From the NCBI GenBank assembly GCA_016800925.1, contig JABCPU010000227.1, positions 46,166 to 110,165 on the forward strand: DNA of 64,000 nt. The letters run 5' to 3'. The stretch comes from Suillus spraguei. Taxonomy: Eukaryota; Basidiomycota; Agaricomycetes; Boletales; Suillaceae. Positions 36,599 through 45,880 of this stretch are shown here, piece by piece (within the stretch, counting starts at the first letter, position 1; the number at the start of each line of letters is the position of its first letter). Both the position numbers and the translations under genes were made by a program. The notes below the pieces were generated by a model, which worked only from the letters and a program-made list of their open reading frames with translations, ran no database searches and was not told where the DNA came from.

Positions 36599-37105
36599 GT
36601 AGTTTAATGTAAGCGAACATTTTAGACTTCTCCGAATTAGTCTTTCTGAATCTTCGCATCAGGACGAGGAAATTCTGGCACCAAATCAAAGAGTGTGGCA
36701 TCAATACAGTAGGGTTAGAGGAAAAGACGTGGAAGAGGTTAGCGCTGGAGTTTATTATTTCGCAGAAGGTGATACCCATTTAGACTCAGAGGATAGTGGA
36801 ACTTCGTAAGCCCCCGTTTCAAATCACTTGATATAATTAGTCGATCCTGCCTCGTTGGATTCCTTGTCCTCTGAGTAATTACTCGTACAAATGCTATATA
36901 TGCTTTGCTATAACAACGGTTGTGAACAATATTATGTACGTTCATTCCACGGAGCTTCACGACTCGTACAAATGCTATATATGTATATGTTTTGCTATAA
37001 TGACAGTTGTGAACAACAAGTACTCATTCATTCCAGGAACGTTCACGGGGCGTTTGTTTGGCAACAGCTTCTGATCCAAACAAACGTTTACCCTTTGTTC
37101 TGACA
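36599..37105. other. Intergenic in unit A
   Basis: It holds the 3' flank of the MYND gene, sequence shared with unit B at 41790-42060, and the 80-bp tandem repeat noted separately. No gene seen. Confidence 0.5.
36888..37048 (+). repeat. Two tandem copies of an 80-bp unit
   Basis: The block starting CGTACAAATGCTATATATG, continuing through TTTGCTATAA and TTGTGAACAA to a TTCATTCCA, occurs at about 36888-36962 and again at 36966-37048 with a few changes. Unit B has only one copy (42006-42060). Confidence 0.7.
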
Positions 37106-37975
37106 ATGTCGGACGCGACGAAAGGAGAGGAGTAAAAGAAACGGCTATTGAACAAGATTACGATAGGACACCAAAGGAGCCGCGTTCAAAACGTGCAAGA
37201 ATCAATGGTAAAGGCAAGGAAAGGATTCTGAACTTGAGCTAGGTGGACTACTCATCGATTCAAGTAGACCCTTCAAGATTGGCAACGAATTCATACCGTT
37301 TGCGGTCAGTGACGATGAACGTAGTAATGTGGACATAATAAAAGAGAAGGCGCGGGAACGAGAATGGGACAAAGGGAAACGAGAAATGCATGGGGATGGC
37401 TCGGTGGTCTGGAAACAAAACGAACGTACGAAATGGTCTTTGACAATAAAGATTTGCGGGACCACAGAAAACGCAGACAGGACTTTCCCCCCACTTCAAG
37501 AAAGGCTCCTTGGGTCGTCAAAGTCAACTGGGACAGCTGTCACAATGTCGCGGAGATGTACATTTTGTAACTTTCCTCGTCATTGTGAGCTGATTTGTCA
37601 CATGTTGCATCGCGAGGTTGAGGCATTCGTTCGTTACATGTCGCCAACTGAAGTCGAGGAGGAAATCAGAGGACTCATAATCAATCTCGTTTTGAATGCG
37701 ATCACGAATGCGTTCCCGATGCTACCTTTTGGAAGCTATGAAACCGAACTATGTATCCTTAATGGGTAAATATTACATGTGTCACGTTGGGGTCAATGCT
37801 AAGAGTTGCGCAGGGACATAGATTTGGTGATCAAATCTGATTCAATGGCCTACAGTGATAAAGTGAACGTCCTACGGACCCTCGCCAATGTTATCAAACG
37901 CACGTGGATCGGTTCCAAAGTTACCCTCATTGCCAAAGCCAAAGTTCCCATCATCAAATTGATTTGTGGCAATCT
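37106..37975 (+). pseudogene. Truncated TRF4/Cid14-type poly(A) polymerase (unit A copy)
   Basis: It aligns to the 5' half of the intact gene at 43297. The start codon is kept, but a deletion removes about 27 codons right after it and an in-frame TAA follows at 37133. A further deletion removes the acidic segment near residues 100-107. The nucleotidyltransferase start (FGSYET, then DIDLVI) is present. Homology ends at codon 291 of the intact protein (PIIK), before the third catalytic Asp, where the duplication junction replaces the rest. It cannot encode an active polymerase. Confidence 0.9.
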
Positions 37976-38391
37976 AATGACTCCATCTGCCATTCTTCCT
38001 TATAATTCACCCTCAAGTCGAAACGATCGTGTTACTGGTGTACGCTTATTACCTGCTTGCTTAAGCCTATCGCGGACAGTCAGACTGCAAAGAAGTTATC
38101 ATGGCAGCATGAGAAACAAGTTTTCTGAGGTGACTTCTATCCAGTATCAACAACACAAACTGACCCATAAAGGAATGATCATCGTGACACTTGTAGTGGC
38201 CTTCACGCGTGATCCTTGCAGATCTCGTGACCGAGACACCACTACTGTCATCTAATGGATCAACATAATTACATCCCCTGTCCCCCAGGCAATATGGAAA
38301 TGCCGAATTTTAATCTGTTCTTCCTCCTCAGAAGTCATTCCTTTATCCGAACCTCACGAACAGGGTCGAGTGTCATTTGCATTTACATGTG

Positions 38392-38415
38392 GTATATAGT
38401 CCGAAATACGGACTG
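38392..38415 (+). promoter_or_regulatory. TATA-like box with CCG-N5-CGG site, esterase B
   Basis: TATATAGTCCGAAATACGG lies about 100 bp before the esterase B start and matches unit A exactly over this block, while flanking bases have diverged. Confidence 0.45.
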
Positions 38416-38513
38416 TAGTCCTTACCCAGGGTTTTTGTGGCATGGTTTTATAAGAGATTATGACGGTTGTACGTTAAATCCACTCGTTATATCCCTTTGA
38501 GCATTCTCTGGAG

Positions 38514-39923
38514 ATGGTCGTAGCACGCAACCTAGCTGTCACCAGTATTGGTTTACTCTGTTCAAGCTATTTTGCGTCAGCCCTTTCCTGGAACGCAACT
38601 GAATACATGTTTATATTCGGAGACTCCTACACTACCGATGGTTATAATGTCTCTGCTGGTATCAACTCGCCAATCCCAGGAAATGTAAAGCATTTGCACT
38701 GTTTTTACCATTTCTTGTATTAACCTTACATCGTCAGACTCCATCAAATGGTCAGAACTGGGTCCAATTTTTGAGTGAGTAACAGGAGAAGGGGGCACGG
38801 CTCTGTCTGACATCGTAATAGCCAGTACATACAACCAAACGGCTGTAAAGGTGATTGTATAATCTGCTCATTTGGTTGGCATACTGATACATGAAGTCCA
38901 GACCTTTGACTTAGCGTACAGTGGTGCAACGATCGATGCAGCCTTAGTTCCATCTTATCTGCCCACTATGCTGTACGTAGAGTCTTTTTAATTGGTTGCG
39001 GTCTAAATCATTCGTGCAGCTCTGTGGTTGATCAGGTGGCTCAATTCAACGAATACTTGGCATCCGGACCTGCTGGAGCTACATGGAATGGCACAAACAG
39101 TCTGTTTGCTGTGTGGATTGGTATAAATGACCTCGTGCGTATGTTTCGCACAATCCCATGTATTTTGAATAGTTAAAAATATATCCAGAGAAACTCTTTT
39201 GGCTGGGTCATTCTCATTATGCTCGGGATGACAGTATTGGTCGCTGATTATTTGCGCCCAGACCAACATAACTCAGGTTGAATTCTATGGAACTCTCATG
39301 GATCGTCTGTTTTCCCAGGTAAGGAAGGCCGTCCCAAGAGCATTTAATATACTATTAATATTGTTGAATCAGGTTGAGGATTTGTACTCAAAGGGCGCTC
39401 GATCGTTCTTGTTCCTCACTGTTCCACCTACCAATCGCGCACCCCTCTTCATCGAGCAGGGTGCTGATGCTGCAGCGCAAATGGGCACTGATATTGCTGA
39501 GTACAATGCGCAACTCACGCAATCTGTGCAAACCTTCGAATCCAACCACCCAGATCTTGACACCGTCACTCTAGTGGACACTCAGCCTATCTTCAACGTA
39601 CTTCTTGACGAATGGCAGACGTTCGGTTTCGTGAATGTCACTGGTTACTGCGCAGCTTATGAGAATGGCACCCCCACTCCCACTTACCAGGTTGAGGGAT
39701 GTGCACCTGTATCGAGCTACTTGTAAGTCAGTTCAAAGGTCACAAGCGATTCTAATGGTATTGTTTTGTAGCTGGCTTAATACTCTGCATCCATTGTTCA
39801 CTGTTCACAAGTACGCTCCTGATGTTAAATGCCTGATTGTTCCTGATGATGCTATCTAGTATTCTGGCAAAGGTGATCTCCACTGCCCTTAGTGGCTACC
39901 CTGCTACACAGATCCCCACTTGA
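38514..39923 (+). CDS. Secreted GDSL/SGNH esterase, CE16-like, copy B
   Basis: Ten exons (38514..38684, 38738..38774, 38822..38850, 38902..38972, 39020..39134, 39189..39206, 39262..39318, 39373..39722, 39772..39810, 39860..39923) give 316 residues, with every exon the same length as in copy A. Signal peptide, GDSY Ser38, GIND Asn139 and LHPLFTVH are kept. Differences from copy A include AYGGAT to AYSGAT in block II (G86S), V141L after GIND, and GNSFSW to RNSFGW in the 18-nt exon. The donor after that exon is GTCATT instead of GTGGGT. The block II change touches the oxyanion region of SGNH enzymes, so activity may differ. The frame is intact. Confidence 0.9.
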
Positions 39924-40543
39924 ACTTGAAGCACTGTCACCGTTTTCATTATTTTCAGTGCAATGTAAGATAGCTTAGGGGTCGTGAGACATTGGTGAAC
40001 GACATAGCTTTCATCCCCGATACCTGTGTCCTTGTTACCGGCTTGGTTGACAAGATTCTTCGGGTGTGAGATCTGGACAGGGAAAAATAAGCCTGGTTGA
40101 TTCATAATGACACCACGGCAATGTCCTCAGGAGGGTGTTGAATTGTGAGTAAAGAAGGGAATGTGAGCATCCTGGTCTGTGAAACAAGACGGTTAACAAG
40201 AGAGCCTGGCCCATGCAAGGGCCCCGTGGTCTTGCGACTTCCACCCACTACCCATCGACACCAAATCAACCACTACTTCATTGGATAAGACCAACTTCAT
40301 CTGGATCATGTGAAGTTGTTGCAAATACTTGAACAAAATCAGGGTATCTGCACACGACCCCATGTGCGTCTGTACCATACATCCCTGAGTTACATAAATA
40401 AGTGCTGGATAAGTACTTAGCAGAGGCAGCAGCGGGCCGTCGTCAAGCTTTACCTTGTTCGGATGAGTCATGTTACGGTATCGAAATGCTGAAGCGCTGG
40501 CACTCAACTCGTTACCAAACACATTTTATCGCCTTGCCAGAAC
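39924..40543. other. Intergenic in unit B
   Basis: It is the counterpart of 34184-35379 minus the extra 600 bp. It holds the esterase terminator side and the MYND promoter side. No gene seen. Confidence 0.5.
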
Positions 40544-41774
40544 ATGAGTACCAGCACGAACAACTCCTCTGAAACTGCAAGAGTCCTCGTCGTTCAGCAT
40601 GCGATTCATCCAGAGAATGGCAACCAGTTCCGTTCTTTGGCAGTTTCCAGCGAATTCCTCAAAGCGAGCCAGAAGAAGATATTTCGCGTACAATGTACGC
40701 AGTGTCAGACGACATTGGAGAAACCTTTGAAATGCGCAAAGGTGACGACCAAATATCCCAATGATGTTACAGGCGTTCCTCAGTGTCGCAAATATCTTGT
40801 AGTGTAAGAGCGTCTGGTATTGCTCGAAAGAGGTAGGATTTACGACTAGAACGACACAAATATCTGAATTACTGATATCATGTGTACTGTGCAGTGTCAA
40901 ACGAAACATTGGTGAGGGATGCTAGCTATGATTGTCGCTGACCCCCAGTTTTTGAGTTGACTCACGTGTCATGATATGATAGGCCCACCCACAAACCGAG
41001 ATGCCACGAAGTCGAACGCTCCTCGGGTGCCCTCAAATTTGTACGGATGTTCATTTTGAATCCGGTACTCATGGGGCTCCTCAAAGTTGGTGTCGTCATC
41101 GACTATGGCCTACTTGACAATCCCCGGATCGGATTCGATGTGCCATTTGGGGTGCGTGTTGACATTGCCATTGAGCCGAGTAATATCGTGGACTTCGTTG
41201 GATTGTATTTCGACAACAAATCTCCTGGAGAAAAGCTTCAAGGGATGGTGCAGGTCAATGCTATGACACCGTGGGAACTTACACCCGAGCCGCTAAAGAA
41301 ATGGCGTGAGGCTCGGGCAAGGTATGACGCAGAGGGTTTCGCCAATGATCCTGTTGGACTCGTGAATTTTGTCGATATTAGCTGCACAAAAGACTTGGGG
41401 AATGCAGTCACCGCTGATTTGCACCTCCCACTTATTATCCTTGAGATGGCAAAGACACGGGAGCCTTTCACAGATACCTCTGCTGTCACGGGCGCTATAT
41501 CCAGTAGACCCATGAATGCTATGACATGTATAGAGTAGGTTCTCTATTCTCATTAGCAATGTCCCTTACGTTGCACAGGACTCTCAATATGGATATTCGG
41601 GCAGATAAGGACAATCAGTGGCATTTGCGCACTGAGATGACAGATCAAGATAAAGAAGTTGTTCGCGCTGCAGGTCGCAACGAGGACACATATCTAGCTC
41701 GCATTCTTAAAGAAAAGATGCAAAGAGAACGCTTATATTCCGGTATCATGCAACTAACACGTCCAGTAATTTAA
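40544..41774 (+). CDS. MYND-type zinc-finger protein, copy B
   Basis: Supported exons are 40544..40741 (66 codons, CTQC and LKCAK), a small exon ending at 40909 that reads CQTKHW before GTGAGG, 40983..41534 (starts PTHKPRC) and 41579..41774. The H-x3-C end of the finger is intact. Directly upstream of CQTKHW the sequence can read MCTVQ, close to the family YCSxxCQ, but the joining splice is unclear. The body matches copy A closely (FDVPFGVRVDIAIEP, TEMTDQDKEVVRAAGR). Function is unknown; MYND fingers usually bind protein partners. A frame in the finger may be broken. Confidence 0.65.
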
Positions 41775-42066
41775 TGTGAGTGGACATTTTAGACTTCCCA
41801 CTTACCTTTCTGAATCTTCGCATCAAGACGAGGAAATTCTGGCACCAAATCGAAGAATGTGGAATCAATACAAATGGGGTTGGACTGGACACGGAAAGGA
41901 TGTAGCACTGGTGAAAAGAGGCCATCCACGCTAGTAAGGACCCGTTGAAATGGGAGAAATTCACTTGATCTTGTGTCTTGGATTCCCTGTCCTGCGATTT
42001 ATTACTTGTACAAATGCTATATATCATATACTTTGCTATGACGAAGGTTGTGAACAATATGTAAGG

Positions 42067-43230
42067 TAGACCTTGCGCGCTTTCAGCAAACGTCACGTGA
42101 TAGGCGTGACAAAAGCAATAAATGTATGTACAATGTTCGTAGCGACAAGATATAAAAAAAACAAAAACGGAAGAGTTGTAGTGTATGTACTTCTCAACGA
42201 GTCGTCCGTTTTAGAATTATTATTTGTGCGAAATTGAAGGAGGAGATGGCAACACAAGCAAGATGCAAGGTTTACATTCCCGGTGGCAAATGCAGTGATT
42301 ACAAGTGAAGTCACAGTAAGTCACATTTTGCTTGTGTTGCCATCTCCTCCTTCAATTTTGCACAAATAATAATTCTAAAACGGACGACTCGTCGAGAAGT
42401 ACATACACTACAACTAGTGCCGGGGGCAAAACTACTTTTGGTCGAGTTTTGACTAAGTGCTGGCACAACTGGCACTTGGCGCATCGGCAAAACTTGGCAA
42501 AACTCCCAGACGCACTGCATCAACGTGACAGCGATTCATGGATAATTCATAATGATACTATCGACTATTACATTGACGAGACACCTTTCATAGTTAAGAG
42601 AGACTGCACAAGATGTATCATCCTCCAAGTCAGATCCCACCTGGTGAACATCGTCTTCGAAAGCCCCAGGCATAATTCCTTTATCAACCTGTTCCAGCTC
42701 CGCAAGGTCATACACCTTTCCTGCCAAGATCTTGTACCCTTCCAACAATAGTTGCACTTCCAGAATTTTCGACAGGACTTATTATCAACTTGTTCGAGTT
42801 CCTTGAAGTTATCAGTTAGGATTTTGGCTGGTGGGCGGCCACCTGGATGTTTTTCGGTACACATTTTGAGACGAGTTTCAAGTGCAGCCTGATGATGGTG
42901 CATATGATATGGTTCAACTTGAACAAATGGTAAAAAATACATGGTAATATTGTTACTGTGATCTAATAAGTGGATTGATGGCAAATCTGTGTAGGAACAC
43001 TGTGATAAGCTGCCTAGTTGTGCCAAGTTTTGCCAGGACCCCTGAGATACCGCCGGCAATTGCCAAGATGGCATAACTGGCGCGGCGCAATGGCGCAGTA
43101 TTGCCAACAACACTAACTACAACTCTTCCGTTTCTGTTTTTTGATATCTTGTCGCTACGAACATCCTACATACATTTATTGCTTTTGTCACGCCTATCAC
43201 GTGACGTTTGCTGAAAGCGCGCAACGTCTA
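42067..43230. mobile_element. Palindromic (foldback) element split by a hAT insertion
   Basis: The outer arms (42069-42176 and 43124-43228) are inverted repeats beginning TTGCGCGCTTTCAGCAAACG. The inner arms (42177-42268 and 42322-42406) continue the same pairing. Removing the hAT element and one target copy leaves one near-perfect palindrome of about 450 bp with 195-bp arms and a 53-bp spacer. TA dinucleotides flank both ends. It is absent from the matching place in unit A. It has no coding capacity of its own. Confidence 0.85.
42415..43115 (-). mobile_element. Non-autonomous hAT-like transposon, 701 bp
   Basis: ACTACAAC occurs directly before (42407-42414) and after (43116-43123), a perfect 8-bp target duplication. 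The ends are imperfect inverted repeats (TAGTGCCGGGGGCAAAACTA; TAGTGTTGTTGGCAATACTG). On the minus strand the inside encodes a BED-finger-like piece (CRKFWKCNYC, after HPGGRPPAKIL) joined out of frame to a hAT transposase C-terminus (GKVYDLAELEQVDKG). It is therefore an internal-deletion derivative that needs transposase from elsewhere. Confidence 0.88.
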
Positions 43231-43296
43231 GTTGTTAGGAACGCGTTTGTTTGGCAACAGCTTCTGATCCAAACAAACACCCTTTGTTCTGACAAT

Positions 43297-45510
43297 ATGT
43301 CGGACACGGTTCCTCAGCCACATCAAAAATCTCGGACGCCCCGGAATCATCGACGTAAACGAGCAAAAGAACAGGAAGATGGAGAAATAAAAGAAACGGC
43401 TATTGAACACGATTACGTTAGGACACCAAAGGAGCCCCGTTCAAAACGCGCAAGAACCAATGGCAAAGGCAAAGAAAAGGATTCTGAACTTGAGCTAGGC
43501 GAACTGTCCAACAACTCAAATAGACCCTTCGAGATTGGTGACGAATTTATACCGTTTGCGGTCAGTGACGATGAAGAAGAAGCACCCAGAACGCAAGACT
43601 CTCATCGTAGTAATGTGGACATGATAAAAGAGAAGGCGCGGGAACGAGAATGGGACAAAGGGAAAAGAGAAATACATGGGGATGGCTCGCGCAATGGAGG
43701 TGGTTTAGGAACAAAACGAACGTACGAAATGGTCTTTGATGATGAAGATTTGCGGGACCATAGAAAACGCAGACAAGACTTTCCCCCCACTTCAAGAAAG
43801 GCTCCTTGGGTCGCCAAAGTCGATTGGGACAGCTGTCGCAATGTTGCGGAGATGTATGTTTTGTAACTTTCCTTGTTGTTATAAGCTGATTTGTCGCAGG
43901 TTGCATCGCGAGGTTGAGGCATTCGTTCGTTACATGTCACCAACTGAAGTCGAGGAGGAAATCAGGGGACTGATAATCAATCTCGTTTCGAATGCGATCA
44001 CGAAGGCATTCCCAGATGCCCAGATTCTACCTTTTGGAAGCTATGAAACCAAACTATATCTCCCTAATGGGTAAATATTACATGTGTCACGTTGGGGTCA
44101 ATGCTAAGAGTTGCGCAGGGACATAGATTTGGTGATCAAATCTGATTCAATGGCCTACAGTGATAAAGTGAACGTCCTACGGACCCTCGCCAATGTTATC
44201 AAACGCGCACGGATCGCTTCCAAAGTTACCCTCATTGCCAAAGCCAAAGTTCCCATCATCAAATTCGTCACGATTTATGGCAGGTTAAATGTTGATATCA
44301 GCATAAACCAGGGTAATGGTGTCGTCGCTGGCAGTATCGTGAATGGCTTTCTTAATGGAATGCGCGGGTGTGGCTTTGCGCTCCGGAGTCTTATCATCAT
44401 TGCGAAAGCATTTCTAAATCAGCGGGGGATGAACGAGGTGTATACCGGCGGTCTAGGCAGTTACAGTATTGTCTGTCTAGCAGTCAGCTTCCTCCAGATG
44501 CATCCCAAGATTCGCAGAGGGGAGATAGATGCAGAGAAGAATCTTGGAGTTTTGGTTATGGAGTTCTTCGAACTCTACGGTTGCTATTTCAACTATGAGG
44601 AAGTAGGAATATCCGTGCGTAACGGTGGCTCATATTTTAACAAGAGACAGAGAGGATGGTACGATCTCACAAAGAAGAACCTCCTGTCTATTGAGGACCC
44701 TACCGATTCTTGTGAGCTACATCTTTTAAACGTTTTTGCAGATAATTCACCGTTGCTCCCTTTACCACCAGCGAATGATATTTCCAAAGGCTCTTACGGA
44801 ATTGCAAAAGTTCGACAGACACTTGCAGGAGCTCACGGAATCATGACATCAATGGCTTTCTTGCGGGCTGGGATCTTAGGTGCACGCAGGGAAGGGCGGA
44901 CGTATCCTTTACGTAGACACGGGGAACCAGAGGACATGAGCATTTTGTCCAGTATACTTGGCGTCACTCAAGAGGTATGTGTAGTTTCCTTTATACTCTC
45001 AACGTATGTTAAACATTGCGACAGACTTTGAACAACCGATTATTGATCCAAGAAGTTTATGACCAGCGGTCGCTCCATAAGCTTCTCGGAACTTCTCCCA
45101 AGCCCTGTATAGTTGTCGCCGACGTCCTCGAAACCGCTGCTCAGGACAAATCTTCAATGACTGCAAGCCGCACCACACGGACCCAGGAGCGTAGCGTGGA
45201 TACGATGCTCGAGACTGATGATGAGTCGCCACCGCGGGAACCCAGCAGTTCCCGCCAAGATAACGATGAACTCGGTAAATACCATATCGAGAAGCGGCGC
45301 GCTGTACAGAGGCATGAAGCCAGTCAGTCCGACGAGGAACCCGAATTCACCGCCGACGAAGATGACTCATTAGATGAGGAAGAAGTGTCTTATAAGATGG
45401 GTCTAAATGACGGGGCCTTTGGTGATAAAATGCAAAGTAGGATGAGCAGACGCAGATCATATTGGCTCTCCAAGGGGATTGGGGTCAACAATGGTGATGA
45501 CAGCAGCTGA
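43297..45510 (+). CDS. trf4: Non-canonical poly(A) polymerase, TRF4/Cid14/PAPD5 family
   Basis: Exons 43297..43853, 43900..44070, 44119..44711, 44772..44974 and 45025..45510 give 669 residues. Residues 1-150 are a basic/acidic disordered tail. The nucleotidyltransferase core has LPFGSYET (Gly232-Ser233), DIDLVI (Asp244, Asp246) and LNVDISIN (third Asp, about 302). The PAP-associated region has ALRSLIIIAKAFLNQRGMNE, GGLGSYSIVCLAVSFLQMH, YFNYEEVGISV, DPTDSSNDISKGSYGI and SILSSILG. The tail is acidic and Ser-rich. In yeast and fission yeast the orthologues add short A tails to aberrant nuclear RNAs as part of TRAMP. This is the only complete copy here; its 5' half is duplicated as a pseudogene at 37106. 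Confidence 0.96.
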
Positions 45511-45880
45511 TGGCATGTTACAGTACGCATCAGAAAATGGGGCTACTTGGCAAGGTTACTCGGAGCCGAATAAGCTTGAAGTAGACAAAGATGACCAAGT
45601 AGTAGCATGATGAGGGGACGTGGTTATGATGATCAGATGATCACTCAATATGGTTGACTTGGTGCACAACCGTTGCTAGCCAGTTATTCAACATTTCTCA
45701 GTCACTCAATTGTAATTCCATTGGCATTTAGATATTTGCAAAGTTCGAACTGCCAGGCGCCCATTCTTGGGTTCCTCGCCCATTTGATTTCGTTCACAAA
45801 CGGTTCAACCCGCCGCGTCACTGAAACTCCACATTATTATTCTCTTCTCGTTTCAAATATCAATATAGTTTACCCGGTCC
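45511..45880. other. Intergenic between trf4 and the next plus-strand gene
   Basis: No ORF with support. It presumably holds the trf4 3' UTR and the promoter of the gene starting at 45881. Confidence 0.5.

Larger units (their letters stand above)
32225..37978 (+). repeat. Segmental duplication, left unit (unit A)
   Basis: Unit A holds an esterase, a MYND-finger gene and the 5' half of a TRF4-type gene, all plus strand. It aligns end to end with 37979-44270. Homology at the left begins near CCGCCATTCTCCCTTG (about 32230). The right end falls within the polymerase gene near 37975, where polymerase sequence passes directly into the sequence that begins unit B. Unit A has about 600 bp (34.22-34.83 kb) not present in unit B. 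Confidence 0.88.
37979..44270 (+). repeat. Segmental duplication, right unit (unit B)
   Basis: Unit B repeats the order esterase, MYND, polymerase. It differs from unit A by lacking the 34.2-34.8 kb segment, by having one 80-bp unit rather than two, and by carrying the 1.16-kb palindrome plus hAT insertion. Homology to unit A ends within exon 3 of the intact polymerase gene. Confidence 0.88.
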
